Source: Multiplicimicrobium sp043718225 (GTDB lineage Bacteria; Omnitrophota; Omnitrophia; Omnitrophales; Aquincolibacteriaceae). From it: 12,676 nucleotides of DNA. This document shows positions 1 through 7,444 of this stretch, piece after piece; position 1 is the stretch's first letter; every line of letters begins with the position of its first letter. A model generated the notes under the pieces. It had not been told where the DNA came from and did no database searches. It worked only from the letters and a program-made list of their open reading frames with translations. A program made the position numbers and the translations under genes. The stretch is taken from positions 1 to 12,676 of the forward strand of contig JAYSWD010000126.1 in assembly GCA_043718225.1 (NCBI GenBank). The letters run 5' to 3'.

Positions 1-1539
1 GCTTTGAATTTTGCCTAACATAGCATCGTTTTTGACAACTTTCAAGAAAGTGTCAACCACAAGGGGGTCAAACTGAGAATTCTTATGGATGACAATTTCA
101 TGCAGGGCCTCATCAATCGTTTTAGGCTTGCGGTAATGCCTCTTAGAAAGCATGGCGGCAAATGAATCCACAACGGATACAATCCGTGCGCCCATGGGAA
201 TTTGCTCACCCTTCAACCCTTGCGGATAGCCTTTCCCGTCAAATCTCTCATGGCGGTGAAGAATAATCGGTAAAGCGGGCTTTAAAGACGAAATCGATTT
301 AAGCAAATTGGCGGCTTTTACGGGCAGCGACCGAAGGGTCTGGAACTCTTTCTTGCTTAGAGGTTCCTTTTTTTCTAGAGTGAGTTCCGGCTGAACCAAT
401 TGCCCCACGTCGAGCAGCAAAATTCCCCGCTCTAAGTTAACCATTTCATTTCCCATCAGCCCCACCCGTTTACCGACTTCCAAACTGATCTCCGCCACCA
501 ACGCCAGATGGGAACGGTCTTTGCCGAACTGGTGCTCCAGAAGCCCGGTAATGGTGCGGATACTTCCCATGGTCAATTCTTCGGTTCTCTCATAAAGCTG
601 GGCGTTTTTAATCGCGACTACGGCTTGCTCCGACAATGACTTTAAAATCTCAAGGTCGGTTGCCGAGAATGCCTGCCTGTCGACTTTATTCCAAAGCATA
701 ATTACACCTACGACATCATGCTCGATAAACGGCACGCCGATAAAACCCGTTGAAAGCCGGAATTCCCCTGTATCCGCGATGCGACCTTCGATTCCGCGCC
801 CCACATGAATGCGCTGATGGTGCACAAACCGGGGATGCTGACCTAAAGTAAAAAAAGGCATCAGGTGTTTGCCGTCCTCTTCCATCAAAAGAATCGAACA
901 GCCCTGCGCTTTAAGTATCTGCGCGCTTAAACGGCCGATGCGCGGCAATAAGTCTTTAAGTCGCAAAGAAGCGCTGATGACGCGATGCACGGAGTGCATA
1001 GTTGAAAGCGCCAAAGCGCGCGGATGCACGGTTTCATAAAAATTATTGAGTTCAAAATTTTTGTAAGCGATTTCCAGCTGAGCTTGAACAAAATGATGAA
1101 AGGGTTTCACCAGCGGCTCAAGATGCTTTTTTAACCGGCTCTCGACATTCGCGGGAAAACCCGTCAAAAACAAAAAGCCCTTGTGGCTTCCTAAATGGCT
1201 TAACCCCACCATCAGCCCCAAACGCCCGCGGCTAGTCCGGAAAAGAGCGGGTAAAGTTTCCTGCATATCGGCATGATCAAGCCATTGATCTCCAAATTTT
1301 TTTAGAAAATGCGAAGTGCTAGTTTTTTCCGAAGTCAAAGGACCGGAAGAAATTGAGCCTTTACGTTCTAGCTGGAGTAATTTTGATTCGGCCGTGGCGG
1401 GAGAAATAAAAAGCCAGCATTCGGGCCGGCCAAAAAGTTTATTGAAATCGCGAAAGCCCTCCTGCCACGCAATGCTGGGGAGAAGATAACGTTCAATGAC
1501 GCTGAGATTTTTTTTTGAACTTAAAGTTTTTTTGTTCAT
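1..1539 (-). CDS. GAF domain plus degenerate HD-GYP domain protein, C-terminus cut by the window edge
   Basis: Reading the minus strand from the ATG at 1539-1537 gives 513 codons with no stop before base 1, so the 3' end lies outside the window; only a short C-terminal tail should be missing. Residues 1-165 are not recognised. Residues about 185-315 look like a GAF sensor domain, ending in a helix before an HD-GYP domain at about 325-505. The GYP signature is clear (HERFDGKGYP at 430-439, then IPMGARIVSVVDSF at 447-460). However, positions that bind metal in HD-GYP phosphodiesterases are changed: the HD pair reads L376-D377, the following GK reads G379-Q380, the middle His is L405, and the HH pair is R429-H430. 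H344 and D458 remain. The family normally hydrolyses cyclic di-GMP; this copy is inferred to be inactive or altered. It lies 17 bp after the upstream ATPase gene, so the two are probably cotranscribed. The ribosome site is weak and close (GGACGGGAG directly before ATG). A7 and A9 runs occur in the first 12 codons. Confidence 0.85.
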   Translation of the reverse strand, partial: MNKKTLSSKKNLSVIERYLLPSIAWQEGFRDFNKLFGRPECWLFISPATAESKLLQLERKGSISSGPLTSEKTSTSHFLKKFGDQWLDHADMQETLPALFRTSRGRLGLMVGLSHLGSHKGFLFLTGFPANVESRLKKHLEPLVKPFHHFVQAQLEIAYKNFELNNFYETVHPRALALSTMHSVHRVISASLRLKDLLPRIGRLSAQILKAQGCSILLMEEDGKHLMPFFTLGQHPRFVHHQRIHVGRGIEGRIADTGEFRLSTGFIGVPFIEHDVVGVIMLWNKVDRQAFSATDLEILKSLSEQAVVAIKNAQLYERTEELTMGSIRTITGLLEHQFGKDRSHLALVAEISLEVGKRVGLMGNEMVNLERGILLLDVGQLVQPELTLEKKEPLSKKEFQTLRSLPVKAANLLKSISSLKPALPIILHRHERFDGKGYPQGLKGEQIPMGARIVSVVDSFAAMLSKRHYRKPKTIDEALHEIVIHKNSQFDPLVVDTFLKVVKNDAMLGKIQS

Positions 1540-1556
1540 CTCCCGTCCATTTACTG

Positions 1557-3230
1557 CTATGCCGGCACAGTGCTAAAAAGACTTTGTGACCCGGCCCAGG
1601 GAACATTTTCTTCCCAAACCGGGCCGCGCCGCTCCATGATCAGCTTGGGCAGCCCGTAAAAATCAAGCACAAGGTTGAAAAACCTTAAATCCCATATTTC
1701 CATGCGGTTTTGCTGAGCGAATAATCTGGCATTCTGCTCGATCCCCGCCGCGGCAACTAAGATTCTGCGCGCGGGCTTCTTGCGGCCGCCGGAAGCATTC
1801 CAAAAATTATCGACATCCTGCTCGCGTAACTCCTGAGTTGAGGCGAGGAAAAAACGGTTTTCCTTCGCGGTTTGGGCTTTTACCATCCATTGTCCATCGG
1901 CGAGAGTCGAACAATGCACATCCTGAAAATGCGCGCCCGTAATCTTACGGCCTTCTAAAACTACGGTTTCCGACCGAAACAATTTTAACAGAGATTCCAA
2001 ACGAGCGACGACTTTGCTTGAGTCCGACTCGAAACAGGTTTCATAAATTTGACCCAGCCGGCGCGTCCAACGGCTGCGGCGCGTTTTTTGATTTGTTAGC
2101 TGTCCCGAACAGGCGATTGAAAGGTATTCAGCGGCCCAAAACCGGAAAAGAGAATCCTTCAAAGAATAAGAAGTCCCGCCTGAAATTAACCAATTTTCTT
2201 CTTCCATGCGCGCGATTAATTTTTTTGTTTCGGCAAGCTTCAAACCTAACACCGCCGCCAAGGCTCCGGGTTTTAACCGTCCGGCTCCAAAAACAGACAC
2301 CGCTTCTTCCACAAGACTTTCGCGTTCGCGGATCGTTCGGCGAAAAGAAGAAACTCTTTTTTGAAAATCCAGGGAGATACGCCCGTCCGCTTCCAACACT
2401 TCGCGGATAACCGCTTCGAATAAAACTGCGGCACCCAGGTGGCGGCGCGGATCAGAACAAACGGATTCATCCAAAACCCGGAGCAAGGCATCTAAATAAC
2501 GCGGTTCCCCGTCCGTCATTTGAAATAGAAATCGGCGAGCCGGCAGCGATAAGTAGGTGCCGCAAGCCCGTCCGTCAATCGCAGCATTCATTTCGCGGAA
2601 GCCGAACGGTTGTACATCCAGGCTTTCAAAGTTACTAAAGAGCAGCGCCAGTTTCTCGGAAAAGATTTTGCGGGCTCGGCGCGGATCCGAGCTGGTCACG
2701 ATAAAAAGCGCCTCTTTTTCCATCATGAGGCGGTTGCCGAAAATGGAATAAACGTCATGAGCTGAGAATTTTTCCAAAGCCAACAGTTCATCCAGGAAAA
2801 AAACCACTTTACGGCCTGTTTCCTCCGCAAGCTGCCCGCCTAAAGCAAACAATTCTCTGACGGCGAGCGCCGAACTCCCCTGCTTGTTTAATTTGAGAAT
2901 ATGCCGGGCGGCCTTGCAGGTTTTGGGGATGAAAGACTCGGCCGATTCGAGCAGCAATTCAACGGAAGTTTCGGGCGCCTGAAGCGCTGAAATAAGCAGG
3001 CAGCGTATCCAATAGGAAAACAAATGCGGAGCGGCCACATCGCCGATTGAAATTAAAACCGGAAGGAGAGTTTCGCGGTTGCGGATATGGTCAAAGATTT
3101 TGGAAATGAGCTTTGTCTTCCCAACTCCCGCGCACCCCAGAACGGCAACATTCTGGCGGTAGCCGCGCTCAAAATCTTCTACTCTCTTGATCAAACGTAA
3201 TTCAATTTGATCTCGGCTTAAGACGGTCAT
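1557..3230 (-). CDS. STAND/archaeal-type P-loop ATPase with winged helix and divergent C-terminal domain
   Basis: The 557-residue protein has a Walker A motif GCAGVGKT (32-39), a Walker B strand VVFFLDELLAL (142-152, D147/E148) and a sensor-like TSSD at 179-182. A likely winged helix lies at about 315-356, followed by YSLKDSLFRFWAAEYL (355-370), which matches the 'DPLLRFW' region seen after the winged helix in archaeal-type ATPases of the ATPase_2/DUF234 kind. In that family the C-terminal part is often PD-(D/E)XK-nuclease-like. Here residues about 395-530 could be a divergent version, but a clean catalytic triad is not visible. No transmembrane segment is evident, so it is probably cytoplasmic. 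Its ATG has a strong Shine-Dalgarno AAGGA at 3237-3241 with 6-nt spacing. It immediately precedes the GAF/HD-GYP gene, and a possible promoter lies about 100 bp upstream. Role unknown; the ATPase assignment is firm, and signalling or DNA association is inference. Confidence 0.85.
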   Translation of the reverse strand: MTVLSRDQIELRLIKRVEDFERGYRQNVAVLGCAGVGKTKLISKIFDHIRNRETLLPVLISIGDVAAPHLFSYWIRCLLISALQAPETSVELLLESAESFIPKTCKAARHILKLNKQGSSALAVRELFALGGQLAEETGRKVVFFLDELLALEKFSAHDVYSIFGNRLMMEKEALFIVTSSDPRRARKIFSEKLALLFSNFESLDVQPFGFREMNAAIDGRACGTYLSLPARRFLFQMTDGEPRYLDALLRVLDESVCSDPRRHLGAAVLFEAVIREVLEADGRISLDFQKRVSSFRRTIRERESLVEEAVSVFGAGRLKPGALAAVLGLKLAETKKLIARMEEENWLISGGTSYSLKDSLFRFWAAEYLSIACSGQLTNQKTRRSRWTRRLGQIYETCFESDSSKVVARLESLLKLFRSETVVLEGRKITGAHFQDVHCSTLADGQWMVKAQTAKENRFFLASTQELREQDVDNFWNASGGRKKPARRILVAAAGIEQNARLFAQQNRMEIWDLRFFNLVLDFYGLPKLIMERRGPVWEENVPWAGSQSLFSTVPA

Positions 3231-3236
3231 TCTTGT

Positions 3237-3241
3237 TCCTT
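3237..3241 (-). promoter_or_regulatory. Shine-Dalgarno site of the ATPase gene
   Basis: AAGGA on the minus strand sits 6 nt before the ATG at 3230-3228. It supports this start and argues that the gene is independently and efficiently translated. An overlapping aromatic-rich frame ends at the same ATGA but does not look like a protein. Confidence 0.7.
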
Positions 3242-3333
3242 CCCCCCATCATCCAAAACAAAAAAGGGGGCTGCTAAGTAAAAAGAAAGTAAAAAGTGAT
3301 TAAAACATGAAAGCAGGACATCTTTCGCTCGAT

Positions 3334-3361
3334 ATCTTACGAAATAGAGACGTAATGGCAA
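3334..3361 (-). promoter_or_regulatory. Possible sigma70-type promoter for the ATPase/HD-GYP pair
   Basis: On the minus strand TTGCCA (3361-3356, 5/6 to consensus) is followed after 16 nt by TAAGAT (3339-3334, 4/6). Transcription would start near 3327 and leave a leader of about 97 nt before the ATPase ATG. The surrounding 3231-3404 interval is A/T-rich with several homopolymer runs and holds no other gene that I can support. I found no convincing terminator after the small gene upstream. Confidence 0.35.
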
Positions 3362-3404
3362 GGAAAAAGAAGCCTTTTTGCGCGTTGCAAAAAAAATCGG
3401 CGCG

Positions 3405-3761
3405 TCAGAAGTTGAGAGGCTGAATCGGCGAAGGAAACTTAACGGAATGATTCGCGAAACGGGTTTTAACACGCTCAGTAGAAACCAAATGGCGCTGCCA
3501 ACGGCGCTCGGCGGTTCGCAAATCCATTTTTGATTGACGTATAAAATCATGAACACTACCTGTAGAGTTCGCTCGCGGATCTTCTCCATTCGTAGACTCA
3601 GAAATCAATTGTTTTAATTCGCCTAAATGCTTTTCAACAACCGGACAAAGCTCCACTGCTTCGGGAATTTTGGATTCCCGCACCTTGTCGTACAAGGATT
3701 GCCATTCTCTTTCCATTTTTTCGACGAAAGGCTTGATAAGTTGGGATTGAATTTTCTTCAT
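3405..3761 (-). CDS. Hypothetical protein, 118 residues, unrecognised
   Basis: This small protein starts at an ATG (3761-3759) with AGG 8 nt upstream and ends at TGA (3407-3405). The first ~60 residues are charged and probably helical. A Gly/Ser/Asn-containing break (about 58-69) separates them from a basic second half rich in Arg, with RTAERRWQRH and ERVKTRFANHS. There is no signal peptide, membrane segment or Cys/His metal motif. I do not recognise the family. It follows the sensor kinase by 77 bp in the same direction and could be a late gene of that transcript or a separate unit. The basic half might bind nucleic acid, but that is inference. A competing same-strand frame (3227-3589) is much less protein-like, so this frame is preferred. 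Confidence 0.55.
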   Translation of the reverse strand: MKKIQSQLIKPFVEKMEREWQSLYDKVRESKIPEAVELCPVVEKHLGELKQLISESTNGEDPRANSTGSVHDFIRQSKMDLRTAERRWQRHLVSTERVKTRFANHSVKFPSPIQPLNF

Positions 3762-3838
3762 AATAATTGCCTGACATAATTATCGGTTGAAACCGCAAAA
3801 ATTGAAGCGCTATTCTGCAACTTATGTTGGCAGTGCTG

Positions 3839-5323
3839 TCATGCCGATGCAGAGGTGGGAATAAAAATACGAATCGCCGTTCCCTGACCGGGCAGACTTT
3901 CTAAGCCGAGCTCCCAGGCATGCGCGTCGCAAATCGCCTTAACGATGCTCAGGCCTAACCCCGAACCTTCACGGGCACGGGCTTTTTCATCACGGAAAAA
4001 ACGCATAAAGATTTTAGGCTGGTTTTCGGGAGTAATGCCGATTCCATTATCGCGCACTTCCACCATGGCCATTCCTTCCTGCAGAATGATCGAGACAATG
4101 ACCTCGCCGCCGGAATCTGTAAATTTAAGTGCGTTATCAACCAAATTGATCATCACACGTTTAAAATGGCCTTCATCGGCTTCAAAAGTAAAATCAGCTT
4201 GCGGACTCCAATGCAGCCTCACGCCTTTTTGGCGTGCGCGCTCTTGAAAACGATCCACCAGCGGCTCCAGGATATGCACGGCGTGCAAAATTTTCTTATC
4301 CAGATGAAGCTGGCGCGCGTCGCTTCTGACAAGAATCATGAGATCATTCACCAAACGGATCATCTCGTCGGCTTCTTCTCCGACAACCCCGAGAGCCTTA
4401 TCAATTTCCTCCCGCGTCCGGGTTTTACGCAGAATCAAATCCAATTCGCCGCGTATAATCGCCAGCGGCGTTTTGAGTTCATGCGACACATCCGAACTAA
4501 ACTCGCGCATGGCGCGCGTCGAATGCTCAAGACGGTCGATCATCTCATTCAAAGTTTCGGCGAGGCGGTCAATTTCATCACCCATATAAGTGCGCGGCAG
4601 CCGGCTTTCCAAATGCGCGGCGGTAATTTGTTTCGCTTCGCGCGTCATGCTGTCGACAGGCTGGAAAAAGCGGCGCGCAAGAAACCACCCCGCGAAACAA
4701 GCGCACAGTACCGCGAGCGGAATACCGACGGCAATCATGCCGGATAACTGTCTGAGTGTATGCTCCGTTTCATAAAGCGCGTAAGCGGTTTGAATCACCA
4801 GGACGGGATGGCGTTCCACTCGAAGAAGCCGATAATAAAGGCGAAACGGTTTATTTTGGAAGTGAATCGTCTGATAGGAAGATCCATTTTCCATAAAGTT
4901 GGAATCACGCTCAAAATTAGGAAAAATAATATCTTTTTCCCAGCCTTCGAGATTGGAAGCAATAACCTCTTGGTCAAGGCCCACAATGCGGATGATTTGA
5001 AGACTGTGAGAAAGAATCTTCGCCTGCTTCTCCCATTCCTGGACAACCCCGGTAATTTTCGCGTTTATTTCAGGATCAAAAGGTTTCATCCTATCATGGG
5101 GACTTCGGCGCAGAACCGAGACAATCGAACGGTTTGAAATCAGGCTGGGCAAAAGCGCTTCTTCGGCTTGAAGCGCCGACCAGGAAAGGTTTTTCTCGGC
5201 ATCATAATAAAGCGCGCGGGAAAGTTCCGCATACATGATAAAAGAAAAAATCGCGAGAAAGACGCTTAAGACAAGCGCATACCAAAGCGTCAGCCGGACT
5301 TTAACCGACTGAAGACGTATCAT
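3839..5323 (-). CDS. Two-component sensor histidine kinase (CusS/OmpR-partner type)
   Basis: The 494-residue protein is a membrane sensor kinase that would phosphorylate the response regulator encoded just upstream. It has a first transmembrane segment at about 11-32, a periplasmic sensing region of roughly 160 residues (33-193), a second transmembrane segment at about 194-216, a HAMP linker at 217-269, and a HisKA dimerisation domain with the phospho-acceptor H281 in SHELKTPL. The ATPase domain shows the N box (NLVDNALK, N393 and N397), G1 (DNGIGI, 425-430) and G2 (GSGLGLS, 453-459). All catalytic motifs are intact. The periplasmic domain gives no clear ligand. The ATG at 5323-5321 has only a weak ribosome site (AAAGAG). 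The 264-bp gap to the regulator is unusual for such pairs and holds a palindromic repeat, which may lower kinase expression relative to the regulator or call for a separate promoter. Confidence 0.93.
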   Translation of the reverse strand: MIRLQSVKVRLTLWYALVLSVFLAIFSFIMYAELSRALYYDAEKNLSWSALQAEEALLPSLISNRSIVSVLRRSPHDRMKPFDPEINAKITGVVQEWEKQAKILSHSLQIIRIVGLDQEVIASNLEGWEKDIIFPNFERDSNFMENGSSYQTIHFQNKPFRLYYRLLRVERHPVLVIQTAYALYETEHTLRQLSGMIAVGIPLAVLCACFAGWFLARRFFQPVDSMTREAKQITAAHLESRLPRTYMGDEIDRLAETLNEMIDRLEHSTRAMREFSSDVSHELKTPLAIIRGELDLILRKTRTREEIDKALGVVGEEADEMIRLVNDLMILVRSDARQLHLDKKILHAVHILEPLVDRFQERARQKGVRLHWSPQADFTFEADEGHFKRVMINLVDNALKFTDSGGEVIVSIILQEGMAMVEVRDNGIGITPENQPKIFMRFFRDEKARAREGSGLGLSIVKAICDAHAWELGLESLPGQGTAIRIFIPTSASA

Positions 5324-5415
5324 TGCAGCTCTTTGTTATTAAATTTACAGTTAGCTAGATTATTCATCGTTTTGCTTTTTTGCAGGTTCTTCTATCAAAA
5401 CATTTATTTCAGAAG

Positions 5416-5580
5416 GCTCAAAAAGGTTCAGGCGCAAGGCGTAAACAAGCGACCGCGGAGGCGTACTTAAAACGTACGCCACCTGCCTGCCGGACAGGCA
5501 GGCACAAGCCGCAAATCGTTTGGCGATTCGCTAAAGCAAATCGCGCGCAGTTTGCAACGCAGCGGATGACCTTTTTCAGC
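5416..5580. repeat. Imperfect palindromic repeat element with terminal inverted repeats (MITE/REP-like)
   Basis: The ends match as inverted repeats: GCTCAAAAAGGT at 5416-5427 and the reverse complement of 5569-5580, GCTGAAAAAGGT (11/12). Similarity continues inward in patches for about 40 nt. The centre has two perfect hairpins: 7-bp GGCGTAC/GTACGCC (5460-5466 and 5474-5480) and 8-bp CCTGCCTG/CAGGCAGG (5482-5489 and 5495-5502). The layout resembles dispersed palindromic repeats known from deltaproteobacteria and candidate phyla, with a central GCGTAC/GTACGC and A5/T5-rich ends. That resemblance is from memory and was not searched. It lies between regulator and kinase genes and ends 7 nt before the regulator stop codon. 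Confidence 0.75.
5482..5502. repeat. Perfect 8-bp GC-rich hairpin nested in the palindromic element
   Basis: CCTGCCTG, a 5-nt loop CCGGA, then CAGGCAGG. It sits off-centre, right beside the GCGTAC hairpin, and breaks the symmetry of the larger element. It may be a second small repeat inserted into the first. In the kinase-regulator mRNA it would form a stable stem but has no following U-run, so it is not a classical terminator. Confidence 0.6.
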
Positions 5581-5587
5581 ATTTTTG

Positions 5588-6262
5588 TTATGCATCCACG
5601 AGACGATAGCCTACGCCGCGGACAGTCTCAATGCGGCAGCCGGACTGATCTGGGGTAATTTTTTTACGCAGAAAATTAACATACACATCGATGGTGTTGC
5701 TCATCGGGTCAAACTGTAAATCCCAAACCTGCTCGGCGATCTGAGTTCTGGAAACCGGATTGTCTTTATGCCGCAGAAGAAATTCGAGCAATTTGAATTC
5801 TTTTTGCGAAAGAGTGACTTTCTCCGACCCGACATAAACATGCCGGCGCAATAAATCAAGTTTGAGCTTTCCCGATTCAAGATGGGTTTCTTCCAAAACT
5901 TTGGCCGGCCGGCGCATCAGCGCGCGCACGCGCGCGAGAAGCTCGTCAAAATTAAAGGGTTTCGTCATGTAATCGTCTGCGCCCGCGTCAAGCCCCGCCA
6001 CTTTATCTTCAGTGGAATCTTTAGCGGTCAGCAAAATAACCGGAACCGTAACGCCGGCCTGCCGAATCTTTTTGCAAAGTTCCACACCCGAAAGCTGCGG
6101 GATCATCCAATCGACAATAAAAAGGTCGTAATGCCCTTCAGATGCTTTTTGCCAGCCCTGCGCGCCGTCGGCCGCGATATCTACAACATAACCTTCTTCC
6201 TTCAAACCGCGTTCGAGAAAGCTGGACATTTTCGCTTCATCTTCAACAATTAAAACTTTCAT
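5588..6262 (-). CDS. OmpR/PhoB-family response regulator
   Basis: The 224-residue protein has a receiver domain (1-120) with the acidic pocket E7/D8, phospho-acceptor D51 (FIVDWMIPQLSG), T79 and K101 (MTKPFNFDELLARVRALMRR). A winged-helix DNA-binding domain follows at about 129-222, with SQKEFKLLEFLLRH and the C-terminal VRGVGYRLVD. It is full length with all signalling residues in place. It would be phosphorylated by the kinase encoded downstream and act as a transcription factor; the target genes are not apparent. The start is well supported by a perfect AAGGAG ribosome site 6 nt upstream. It follows the oxidoreductase gene by 66 bp without a clear terminator, so read-through from the mismatch-repair cluster is possible. 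Confidence 0.96.
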   Translation of the reverse strand: MKVLIVEDEAKMSSFLERGLKEEGYVVDIAADGAQGWQKASEGHYDLFIVDWMIPQLSGVELCKKIRQAGVTVPVILLTAKDSTEDKVAGLDAGADDYMTKPFNFDELLARVRALMRRPAKVLEETHLESGKLKLDLLRRHVYVGSEKVTLSQKEFKLLEFLLRHKDNPVSRTQIAEQVWDLQFDPMSNTIDVYVNFLRKKITPDQSGCRIETVRGVGYRLVDA

Positions 6263-6268
6263 TCGATT

Positions 6269-6274
6269 CTCCTT
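6269..6274 (-). promoter_or_regulatory. Shine-Dalgarno site of the response regulator
   Basis: AAGGAG on the minus strand, 6 nt before the ATG at 6262. It is the best ribosome site in the window and contrasts with the weak sites of the kinase and nuclease genes. Confidence 0.85.
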
Positions 6275-6328
6275 GCTATTTTATTTTGCCTCTGGCTTTG
6301 CCCAACCGGCGAATCAATTCAATAAAAT

Positions 6329-7444
6329 CTAAAATTTCCCAAAAGGTCGCAGCTCCGGCGGAGTCTTTCCTGATTCCATGGATTGAACCAAAAGCTCGCC
6401 CGCATAAAAACCGATTAAAATACCGCAGCGATAATATCCGTTCGCGACATAATAACCCGAGATTCGAGTTTTTCCAATTTTTGGGCTTCTTGTCAAACTG
6501 CGCGGCCGCAATCCGGCCCAGCTTTGAACCGGCTTTTTACCGGCCAATTCGGGTAAAAGCCGCCTTGCATAACAATGAATCCGGCTTTTTCCCGTACTTG
6601 TGACACGAGAGTCAAAGCCCACTGTCTCAACCGTTGAACCCGCTAAAACCTGCCCTTTTATCCAGGGAATCAAATATCCGCCGTCGACAGTATGCAATAA
6701 AACCCGCAAAGGAGTTTTGCGTTTATAAATAGCCACTTGTCCGCGAACCGGCTCAACCCTCTGAAATAAATGCGATTTTTTATTTTCTGCACCTGCCCAA
6801 GCTCCGAGACAGCCCACAATACAATCTGAGAGGAATAAACGGCTTCCCAGGCGAATTCCTATAGCCTTTCCTTTTTCCGTTATAAGCTCGGGGAATTGAT
6901 TCGAAGTCAAAAATAAGACGCCGCGCAATTCAAGCCCCCTCCGCAATGCTTTGAGCAATTGTGCCGGAATAATTCTCGCGACAGCCCGAAGACAGAGGCC
7001 GCCGCGGACTTCCGAAGAAATTTGAGGCTCGAGCTGCCTTAAGGCCTCGGGTTTTAACCACGACAATGACATTTTGCGTTTGACGCCGGAAAGATTTAAA
7101 AAGCGCCGCAGGTTTTTTTCTTCCGCCGCCGTAAAGGCAACGTAAACAAGATTATTTTTCTGATAGCCTGTTTTGAGACCGCTCAAAGATTCAATTTCCC
7201 GGACCCAGACCGGATATTTTTTTACCGAGGGAATAGTCAGCGCGAGTATTTCGGAGCGGAAATCCAAGTCAACAAAGGGATCTAAAATTCCCGAGGCATG
7301 CGGGCTTGCTGTCCCTGCCGACGGTTTATCGATAACTAAAACCTTCTTCTTTATTAAGACGAGCGCGCGCGCGACTCCCAGCCCCGCGATTCCGCCGCCA
7401 ATCACAATCGCGTCCCAGGGTTGATTCACTTTCCGGGAGCTCAT
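6329..7444 (-). CDS. FAD-dependent oxidoreductase of the DAO family, glycine oxidase ThiO-like
   Basis: From the ATG at 7444-7442 the protein has 371 residues, the usual size for glycine/D-amino-acid oxidases. It opens with a Rossmann FAD site DAIVIGGGIAG (11-21), an acidic residue at the end of strand two (D39), and ASGILDPF. The C-terminal signature WAGLRPRSL...PKIG and YYVANGYYRCGILIGF matches ThiO's WAGLRP...GHYRNGI. The two arginines that hold the substrate carboxylate in glycine oxidase appear kept, but the usual Asp after GLRP and the His before YR are changed, so the substrate may differ. The family oxidises a primary or secondary amine with FAD and O2. The start was chosen because its ATG overlaps the nuclease stop as ATGA, a classic sign of translational coupling; a start 11 codons upstream would overlap more. 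No thiamine genes are nearby. Confidence 0.85.
   Translation of the reverse strand: MSSRKVNQPWDAIVIGGGIAGLGVARALVLIKKKVLVIDKPSAGTASPHASGILDPFVDLDFRSEILALTIPSVKKYPVWVREIESLSGLKTGYQKNNLVYVAFTAAEEKNLRRFLNLSGVKRKMSLSWLKPEALRQLEPQISSEVRGGLCLRAVARIIPAQLLKALRRGLELRGVLFLTSNQFPELITEKGKAIGIRLGSRLFLSDCIVGCLGAWAGAENKKSHLFQRVEPVRGQVAIYKRKTPLRVLLHTVDGGYLIPWIKGQVLAGSTVETVGFDSRVTSTGKSRIHCYARRLLPELAGKKPVQSWAGLRPRSLTRSPKIGKTRISGYYVANGYYRCGILIGFYAGELLVQSMESGKTPPELRPFGKF

Noticed and set aside
3366..3382. Terminator after the small gene (AAAAAG/CTTTTT stem)
   Set aside because: The stem is A/T-only and lacks a GC-rich part; it is not convincing.
3227..3589. Minus-strand 120-residue frame ending in ATGA at the ATPase start
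   Set aside because: The overlap looks tempting, but the frame is Phe/Leu-rich from T-runs, overlaps the better small gene on the same strand, and shows no domain.
3762..3838. Terminator or promoter between the sensor kinase and the small gene
   Set aside because: Only a 5-bp CGGTT/AACCG stem with a 2-nt loop and a lone GATAAT box are seen, without a U-run or a matched -35.
3945..4775. Several plus-strand open frames over the kinase gene
   Set aside because: They are antisense shadows of the kinase codons with no ribosome site or domain.
5380..5658. Plus-strand 92-residue open frame
   Set aside because: It is mostly a translation of the palindromic repeat element and the antisense end of the response regulator gene; no ribosome site or protein family was seen.
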